DNA of 64,000 bases, taken from contig OZ023273.1 of assembly GCA_964007475.1 (NCBI GenBank), forward strand, positions 103,414,485 to 103,478,484, in the 5' to 3' direction. How positions within the stretch are numbered: the stretch's first letter is position 1; each line of letters starts with the position of its first letter. The translations under genes were made by a program, and so were the position numbers. The stretch comes from Hybos culiciformis (taxonomy: Eukaryota; Arthropoda; Insecta; Diptera; Hybotidae). The notes beneath the pieces are model-generated. The model did no database searches, was not told the DNA's origin, and was given only the letters and a program-made list of their open reading frames with translations. Positions 56,101-64,000 of this stretch are shown here, piece by piece.

Positions 56101-56335
56101 ATTCATATTCATGTCACACAAGCACATGAGGAGATTATAATGTTTTTTTTCTATACATATTCTTAAAAAAAAGTGTGGCAAAGAGTATACCTAAATGTAT
56201 AATCTGTACTAATTTATTTTCATGTGAAAATAGAGAATTCATTTTGAATATGCTTATTTAAATTTCTATTTTATTTATTTTTAAATTTTAGGACAAACGA
56301 AAATTGTGCACATAAGCTGAAACATGATTTATCCA
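53150..56335 (-). repeat. Palindrome arm B' (right copy)
   Basis: Reverse complement of 48972-51108, interrupted by a hAT element at 53556-54578. Without it and its duplication the arm length agrees with the left copy to within about 20 bases. It is directly continuous with arm A' at 56335/56336, preserving the empty site of the 20-kb transposon. Confidence 0.85.
53556..54578. mobile_element. hAT non-autonomous element, 8-bp duplication (GCTATATG)
   Basis: The ends are TAGGGATTGCAA and TTGCGATCCCTA. GCTATATG flanks both sides (53548-53555, 54579-54586), while the left arm has a single copy (CATATAGC, 50696-50703), so the insertion is read directly. Subterminal ATACCGGTATTTCGG / CCGGGATCCCGG motifs lie at both ends. 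There is no transposase frame. An 8-bp duplication with TAGGG ends fits hAT. Confidence 0.85.
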
Positions 56336-58573
56336 AGTGAGTTTTATTGAAATATTGCATTTTATTAAATTGAAAAACTTATTATTATTATTATTTTTTT
56401 TTTTAAGTTCATTCAAAAGGAAATGAAAGTTTTAAGATCAGGAAGTTTTTAAAGATTATCCTTTAAATTATTTTAGTTATATATAGGATGAATATTGTTA
56501 GTCGCCACGAATTAGGACTAGAACCTAAGAAAAAAATTTCTAAATTCAAAAATTTACTAAAAGCTAAAAAAAAAATGAACTAGAACCTAAACAAAGTGAA
56601 CTAGAACCTAAACAAAATGAACTAGAACCTAAACAAAATGAACCCGCGTGCCTGACATTATATCTTTGAAACAAGAACTTTGTATCAAACACAGTTCTGA
56701 ATTCGCGTGTTCTTTTGGAAAAGGTGTTAAAACATTTCTTTTTTACAACTGAAGCCCCCTTGCATATTGAATATATTGCATATATGTAATTGTTTATAGG
56801 TAAATTGTTTTAGAAGAATATTCCAAGTATTCCCTGTGATAGACTGAATAATTAACGAAATAACCTTGAAACAATCGAAAAACATTCAAGATTGTATAAT
56901 TAAATTAATGAACTAGAACATAAAATAAATGAACTAGAACCTAAAAAATATGAACTACAACCTAAACAAAATGAACGAGAACGTAACAAAAATGAACTAC
57001 GACCTAAAAAAAAAAATTAAAATTTTTAGGTCCTAGTTCATTTCGCTTTTATGTTCTAGTTCATTTTTTTTTAGGTTCTGGTTCAATTTTTTTAGTTCCT
57101 AGTTCATTTTTGATTTTAGGTTCTAGTTCATTAGGTCCTAATTCGTGGCGCCATATTGTTATACTATTTTGAAAGGAATGAATTTTATAATATTACATTA
57201 ATATAGTCTTCCGGGAAAAATTATGTGTTCTCTATATTTTATTTATTACCATTTATTATGTTTTAATATTTAATATTTGAGGAAAAAAAAAAAGAAAAAG
57301 TTCGACATACTACTACATATTTGTAAAGTCAATAAAAATGTTTCAAAAAAAGAAAATTTTAGTTTTTCAATTTACTTTGAATGTTTGACATTTTAGCAAG
57401 TTCAAGTCTTGTATAGGTAATATGAAAACAAACTTGGGTTGTAAATCTTAAAAAATTGATATTAAAGTTCTTTGAAAAATTATATTTTATTTTATTATTC
57501 GTTAGAAAAAATTAAAATTATGCTCTTTAAAATATTACTTAATATTCATTTTGATACATTCAGAACAAAAATATATATATGTATAATGAACTATCTTCTC
57601 AAATTTTAATCCCAAAAGTAAAATCTCCTATTAATATTTTATATAAATATAAATATGTACAAAAAAAAGTTTTTTTTAATTTATATTATTTAATTAATTT
57701 TAAATTTTTGCTCTAAGGTATCCAACTTTTTCTATTAATAAAATTTTACAACATAAATCTCTTTAAACAAATTACATTTAAAAATTCAAAAATAATAACA
57801 TATAATAAAGGATAACAAAATGAAATTATCAAAAGGATATAATAAAATAAGAGTTAAATATATTTCCAAAAATCTTTTTCAACCTGAGAGTTAAAATTTT
57901 TCCTTATGCAATGTATATACTTACTGAACAGAACAATTCGTTCAATCAGTTATAAAATATATGTATAGCACAGAGATTATAACTAAAACTGGGCTCTGGC
58001 AGTATGTGATCAAAATCTTACATTCATTATCAATCTATAGATAAATTAAACTCAGTTTATGTACATATTGTTGAATTAAGCACTATAAAATATAGATAAC
58101 TAGACGAAATACCCGGCTTCGCACGGTAGTCCCAAACTTATATTAATATCAAAACACTTTAATTCAGATTTTGTGCACTAAAAAAAACAGAATTTCGAAA
58201 TTTGTTAAATAGCCACTTCCCCGGTGCCTTAACACATCCAGACTTCCAAATGGTCGATTCGAAAATTTCTAGTACCCTATAACCATCTCGGGTCTCTAGG
58301 CTCCATATTTTTATAATTCCAAAATTTTGAAATTTGTTGTATAGCCCCCCAATTGAGCCCGGTTGAGGGCCTCTCAACATCCAGGTTTTAAATAGGCTTT
58401 TCGGGTTCAACGCTACTATATTTTTTTGGAATATACCTAAATTTCAAAACCGGCTTCTAAGGTAGCCCCGCCGTCGGGGACGCGGATCAAAATTTCTAGA
58501 ATCCTATAACCATCTCGGGTCCCAATGCTACTTAACCTCAAAATTTCAAAATTTCGAAATTTGTTATATATCC
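56336..58573 (-). repeat. Palindrome arm A' (right copy)
   Basis: Reverse complement of 26620-28860, including the Mutator-like foldback element and most of the CCCGGCTTCGC repeat. Small indels separate the copies (for example the T/A run near 27900 versus 57285). Confidence 0.85.
56501..57152. mobile_element. Mutator-like foldback element (right-arm copy)
   Basis: Same element at the same site as 28045-28695, in inverse orientation, with ATATTGTTA on both sides (the 9-bp duplication). Confidence 0.75.
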
Positions 58574-58885
58574 CCCCATTGAGCCCTGGCACAACGGTTG
58601 GGGGCCTCTCAACATCCAGTTTTTTAAATAGGGTTTTCGGGTCCAGCGCTACTATATTTTATTGGAATAGACCTACATTTCAAAACCGGCTTCTAAGATA
58701 GACCCCCCGCCGGGGCCTCGGATCATAATTTCTAGTACCCTATCACCATCCCGGCCCCAATGATACTTAAGTTCAAAATTTCAACCAAATCGGTCCAGCG
58801 GTTTAGGCGTGATTGAGGACAGAGGACAGAGGACAGTGAACAGAGAACAGAGCAACAGAGAAACAGAATTTTCATTTTTATTTAT
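58092..58885 (-). repeat. CCCGGCTTCGCACGG repeat, longer copy
   Basis: It runs from CGAAATACCCGGCTTCGCACGG through imperfect tandem units (CCCTATAACCATCTCGGG, CCCCCCATTGAGCCC, TTTTCGGGTTCAACGCTAC) to 'atcggtccagcggtttaggcg' and a GAGGACAGAGGACAG microsatellite. Sequences with this CCCGGCTTCGC start and (GGACAG)n tail are widespread in insect genomes. I do not assign a class. A shorter copy is at 26620-27092. Confidence 0.7.
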
Positions 58886-58889
58886 AAGA

Positions 58890-61800
58890 TGTGTGTGATT
58901 ATTGTGAGAAGCATTTCATAAAAATTATGTAAGATCATTAAGTGTTCAGCAGTGTTCAGTGATATTGGAGAGAATAAAAAAATTTAATTAACAGAAGTAG
59001 TCTTATTTATTTATTTTCTGTATATACACGTCATCCTGCAGTATGTAACTCATGAACTTCTGAACCAATGAACTGATTTGAACGAAGCCTTTGGAAATGT
59101 TATTTTCGTAGATGGTTTTAGATAGTTTTTCATAATATTTGGTCTACTACTTTTGGCGCTTGACAATTTTTTCGACTTTTTTGCATAATTTTCTATCGAT
59201 ATTTGTATGTTAAGCGAAATTTGTATTTTTTTTAATTTTTTATTAATAAAGAGTAGACCAGAGTGAAACAACATTCGCGATGGGATCGTCTACTTTGTAT
59301 GTAAATTCTGTAAAACTATTTTTTCAGCGTATGTACAAATTACATAAATATTTTTTTTTAACTTAAATAAGCGGCTCAATTTTTTAATCAGCATAAAAAC
59401 ATTAAATTTATTAAACTCAATCAATCTTAATTTCTTGTACAAAAAAAAATTGACAAGAACCGCTATTGCTCTTGAATGTATAATATATATAATAATGCTA
59501 TCAACTTAATATAACACACGTGTATAATTATTATATATATACATACATAATAGTTACAAAAAAAGATTAAAAAAATAGAAAGTTATGAGTTTTGAATAAA
59601 TCAACAAAAGTTGAATCATATCTGTTGAAATAAATTTTACCCGAATGAATTTTACTTTGTTTTTTTTTGTTATTTTTTAACAACCACCCTCACCTTAAAG
59701 AAACTTAAATCAGGAAGTTTATTCATATATACTTTTGCACAGAAAATTCTCAAAAAGAATAAATTTTTATATTTATATTCTCTTTGGGAATATAATTCTG
59801 TTTATTTTTTTTTTATTTTTAAAAGTGGTTGAAGTCAAAAATAAAAAAAAACATAAGAATGAAATTTAAAAAAATTTATATACAATATTTTCCCCAGAAA
59901 TATACAATTTCATGAAAGAAAAATAAAAACAAAAAATAATATAAATGAAGTCAGCCTTTGTATTTGTTATTTATATAATAGTGACAAAGCTTTAGGCATA
60001 AAACTCACATTAAGTTCTCTTTCAAAGTCTCAGAAAAATAGGTCAATGAATTCAAGAAGTTAATAGCTTCTAGAATTGGAATAGCAAAAAAAAAGGGAAT
60101 GATAAAAGTGTATAAACACAAAGAACCAAATATTTTCATCAAAACATCAAAATAAGTCGTTTAGAATTTTTATGATGAATTTAAGATAAAACATAAATTT
60201 CAAATTCGATTGCATATTGCCATTAACCGAATAATTTTTTTTCCATTATCTAAATATTATATTAATATGTTGCAAGTATATTTTGAAAATCCAACATATT
60301 ATATATATATATATATATATAACCTTTTATCCTATATGGATATATAGCATATATGCAAATAATATATTAAAAAAATACGATATATGTATGCAGTTTAGTT
60401 CGGAAACAATAATATTATTTTTCGAATCAGTGTCTGGAGTTATAATTAACAAAATTTTATCAATTAAATTCAATCGTCTTTTCCATTAACTATAACTAAA
60501 TAAATAGTTCTTTGTTAATGTTTGTATAGCGAGACAGATTAGAAAAAATAATTTTAATCTCTATATAAAATCAGATTCATCCACTGTACCTTTAAAAAAA
60601 ATTAAAAAAATAAAAACCCTTGCAGAAAAAAAAAAAATAACATTATTTTGAGAATAATGAACATCTCTCTCTAGAACAGGTTTCTATAAATTTTTATTTT
60701 ATTTTATTTTTTTTTTCATATCAGTATAACTTGAAAAAAATTAATACTCAGGATGTAGACACTTCTATGTCAATTTAGTCGCATGCAAATAATGTTGAAA
60801 TAAAATTTATCTTTCGTTCTATTTAAATTCTCTTTTAATTCATCAACATAAGATCCACGATTTTTCTTCTTTTTTTTCGAATTTCAATTTTATCCTTTTG
60901 TTTGCCTAAATAATACCAACTACTTTACTCATTAAAATCGCTTTATTGCAATCCTCTTGAAGACATAGTAAGAAAAAGAAAAAAAAAAAATTTTTAATGA
61001 ATAAGTTATCAAATTTCTGAAAACAAAAGCATAAGCTAGTGAAAATATTTAATCCTTCAACAGACAGATTTATCTTTTTATGTATATATGTAGTTACACA
61101 ATATACAGAATATCCACTTCTATAGAGGAAGAAAAATCTTAAGGCTTTCTTTATTTTGGTTGAAACCACACAGTAGTTATGTAAACTCATATTACTTATT
61201 TTTACTATGTATTTAACTTTAGTTCCTGCTTCCAAGAATATAAAAAACCAAATGCTATAATTAGTTTCTAAATTATTATTAAACGTTAAGATTTGAATAT
61301 GTTTACTAAAATATTGAACAGAAAATCTAAAATTGTTTACAATTATTCTTTACAATTATTATTGTTATAATAATGAAAAATATTTGTCAACATTGTATGT
61401 AAAATTTTGATTAAATTTTGTTGAAATTCTATACCAAATATGTTAATCAAATTTATCGTATTACAGTACATATAATGATTACTTAATCCTTTAACAAAAT
61501 ATTGATTTCGAATTTGAAGGGTTGACCGTGTCAATGTATAGTAATAAATCAACTAAGCAACAGACGAATACTGCGAAACATAACGTCGTGTTATTTTAAT
61601 ATATTATTTATTTAAAAATTATAAGCATGGGATCCGATATGCTTCGAACTAAAATTTTAATGTTTATGAATGAAATAAAAATTTATAATAGGAAAAAAAA
61701 AAATCATACAGGATATTACCATTCCTATAATATTATTTTCTTAACTTTTTATTGTCTCCCTTTGTTGCATTTTTTGTTGAATACAAGAAGAGTGTAAAAA

Positions 61801-62930
61801 AATCTTTTTTCAAAACATTATATTTTTTAGCAAATAGAGATTTTATTTTATTTTTTTTTACTAAATATGGTCTCTACAGTGATATGTGATAAAAAATGAA
61901 TGAAAATATTTTTTAACCTTAATTCTTTACAAATTATTTATATGTGCTAAATAAAACTTTTGAAATCTTAAAATGCATGAAAATTTTCGATAATATAATG
62001 TTTAAAATTTAATTTAAGTTCAGACATATAGAACTAAAAACTTTTCATCATAATAATTCCAATCTTACATTGAGAAAATTTCTTTATTTTATTATTTTCA
62101 ACCAACTAATTATTTTAAATTATAGGAAATGCCGAAACATACAAAACATTAAATCTTAAGTACCAGCTGAAGAAGCTGTTGAAGAAGAAAGTTTATTATT
62201 AATGACATAATCTTTAACGTTTTGTAACTCATAGCTACACCATTTGCCAAAAAAAAAACTCTTTTGAGTATCATTAATAAAAATACATTCATGAATAAAA
62301 AAAAACAAAAGAGCTGTCATGGGACACCAGTTTGGAACGTAGTTCCTTAGCGTACATATAAGTAATTTTCATTTTTTATCAATTCAAAATTTTATTAATT
62401 TAAAAAGAAACTTTTTTCTACTTTTCCCAGTTTTCTCTAATTTTGCATTTTTTTCATTTAAAGAAACCTTTTTTAAGGAGCAATTTTAGACTGTTTTTTC
62501 GAATTTCGAAGATCTTTTTTGACATCGAAAATTCAAAAAGCTAAAACTAAGAGTCTGTTCACTTATTAGTGATTATTGAAAAAATTGAAATCGGATTTAA
62601 TATTCCAGATTTTTTAATTTGTAAACGACACGATTTTACTGCTGTTATTTAAAAAAATGAAATAATTTTGTCCTAAAGCCGTTCACAAATTCAATTTTAC
62701 TTCTTAAAATTCTGCAAATGGAAATTTTAAATTTCCCATAACAAACTAAATTTGTAGGTGAATTCAAAAACTAAAATTGTATAGAAAAGAAAAAAGCGGC
62801 AAAAATGGGTAAGAAAATTCGGTCGGTCACGTATTATTATAAGTTTTTTATTTCAGTCAGCCAAATATTATTTTATAAGTAGTTAATTTTAGCAGATTAT
62901 ACAGAATGCAGAAAATTACGTCCTCAATTT
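58890..62930. other. Four kilobases of A+T-rich DNA, nothing firm
   Basis: No recognised gene or repeat apart from a short (TA)n at about 60298-60320. A Met-less minus-strand frame ending at 62156 was considered and not called. Confidence 0.5.
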
Positions 62931-62934
62931 AGAA

Positions 62935-63300
62935 ATTGTGACTCTAAGTTTATCAATTTTCATACAACGTTCAATAAAAAACTATTACTATTTGCCGCGA
63001 GAGGGACTGTTTATTTGCCGCGAAAGGGACTGTTTACATTTTATCAAATCATATAAAATGCGACGGCGTCGACTCATTATTTAAACTTTAAAAAAATTAA
63101 CAGGTATCGTTAATATTGACTGTTTTGACAACCCATTTATTTAAATTTTTTTCACCCATAAGTATGTGCTATTTTTCGCCATTGGGGCACTATTTGAATA
63201 TTTAACTAAGTATGACTCTTTTGTTTACATTTGTTTTCACCCATAAGTATGTACCTTTTTCCGCCATAGGAGTCGCTATTTGGAGATTTAAACAAGTGAA
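62935..63300. repeat. Short direct repeats (TTTGCCGCGA, TTTCACCCATAAGTATGT)
   Basis: 'atttgccgcgaRagggactgttta' occurs twice in tandem at 62990-63040. A unit of about 85 bases with 'tttcacccataagtatgt', 'tttttcgccatt/tccgccata' and 'ctatttg' occurs twice at 63148-63290. Confidence 0.7.
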
Positions 63301-63304
63301 TACT

Positions 63305-64000
63305 TATAAATTTAAATTTTTTGTTTTTGTTGTTTTTGCAACACAAAAAAAAAGAAATATCATAAGCCAAAATGGCAAAGTATCGAAATATTTAACGCCG
63401 GCAGACGACTTGACTTGCCTTGGTACCGAATAGCGCCTTTATATTGGCAAAATAATACTGACAAAATTATACAAGATTTTTATTAACATTGAAATTAGTA
63501 TGAAAATCTAAATTTTATTTGAACTATAAAATATTAATTAGTTAATAATAAAAAATTAATATTTACTAAATATTTAATTTTATAAATATTTTATAAATTG
63601 AAATAAAATTTAAGTTTATCAATTTTCATACAAAGTTCAATAAAAAATACAAGAGCCGGTGGGACGTTTGATAGATCTGAAACATCGGAATTATTTTTGT
63701 TTTTGTTGTTTTTGCAACACAAAAAAAAAAACAATTGTCAGCCGTGGCAAAGTATCGAAATATCTAACGCCAGCAGACGACTTGACTTGACTTGACTTGG
63801 TACCGAAAAGCGCCTTTATATTGACAAAATTATACAAAATTTAAATTTATTTACATTGAAATTAGTCTGAAAATCTTAAATTTTATTTGAAATATAAAAT
63901 ATTAATTAGTTAATAATAAAAAAATAATATTTTCTAAGTATTTTATTAATATTTTATAAAATCAAATAAAATTTAAGTTTTCTTCAAATCATATAAAATG
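63305..64000 (+). repeat. Tandem repeat, unit about 380 bp, continuing past the window
   Basis: 'tgtttttgttgtttttgcaac', 'ggcaaagtatcgaaatat', 'gcagacgacttgact', 'tggtaccgaa', 'agcgcctttatattg' and 'aaatattaattagttaataataaaa' occur in the same order from 63305 and from 63692. 'tcaaatcatataaaatg' at the window end also occurs at 63045, so earlier sequence belongs to the same array. Confidence 0.8.

Noticed and set aside
62156..62373. Minus-strand frame with Cys/Trp-rich stretch and Ser-rich tail, looking like a last exon
   Set aside because: No start, no clear splice acceptor, no recognised family; chance is likely in such DNA. A protein search of this stretch would decide.

Overview
The window is about 64 kb of very A+T-rich, gene-poor animal DNA, most likely from an insect. 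The evidence is Ty3/gypsy and Ty1/copia retrotransposon fragments, hAT, Mutator-like and CACTA-like DNA transposons, 54 and 67 nt introns, and one scaffold gap of exactly 200 N. I see no convincing single-copy host gene. Almost everything recognisable is mobile-element DNA.

Layout. 1-2.3 kb: 3' part of a gypsy-type retroelement (integrase end plus an unrecognised membrane-protein ORF). 2.5-22 kb: intergenic DNA with a palindromic CACTA-type element (3189-3843), a decayed Mutator-like transposase inside CCTCGAAA-rich inverted arms (5.6-6.6 kb), a CACTA-type element with two tRNA-like modules (8443-9071), a GC-rich island with a large stem-loop (11.0-11.5 kb), a hairpin-rich element with an 11-bp target duplication (15467-15855), and a hAT deletion derivative keeping the transposase C-terminus (20624-21035). 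22.2-24.5 kb: two more CACTA-type elements carrying tRNA-like modules. 25613-26477: a foldback element with a 6-bp target duplication.

26.6-58.6 kb: one large interrupted palindrome. Left arm A (26620-28860) plus B (48972-51108) is matched by right arm B' (53150-56335) plus A' (56336-58573), around a gap and a truncated copia element. In the left arm, A and B are separated by a 20,111-bp insertion (28861-48971). The right arm preserves the empty site, which shows directly that this is a transposon with CACTG...CAGTG ends and a 2-bp TT duplication. It encodes an 849-aa zinc-finger transposase-like protein. It also encodes a 520-aa protein, assembled here from three exons, that starts with a CIDE-N (DFF/CAD) domain. 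The right arm carries its own extra 1,023-bp hAT insertion with an 8-bp duplication. Because the palindrome spans a scaffold gap, it may be real or may be two haplotypes joined head to head.

58.9-62.9 kb is featureless A+T-rich DNA. From 62.9 kb to the end lies a tandem repeat of about 380 bp that runs off the window.

The most interesting system is the group of CACTA-type elements: 2-bp duplications, CAC termini, internal tandem arrays, and tRNA-like A-box/B-box modules with A-rich tails in three of the short members. Two otherwise different members share a perfect hairpin (16-18 bp stem, 10-nt loop) placed exactly 27 bases from one terminus. One large member carries a transposase and a CIDE-N protein side by side.
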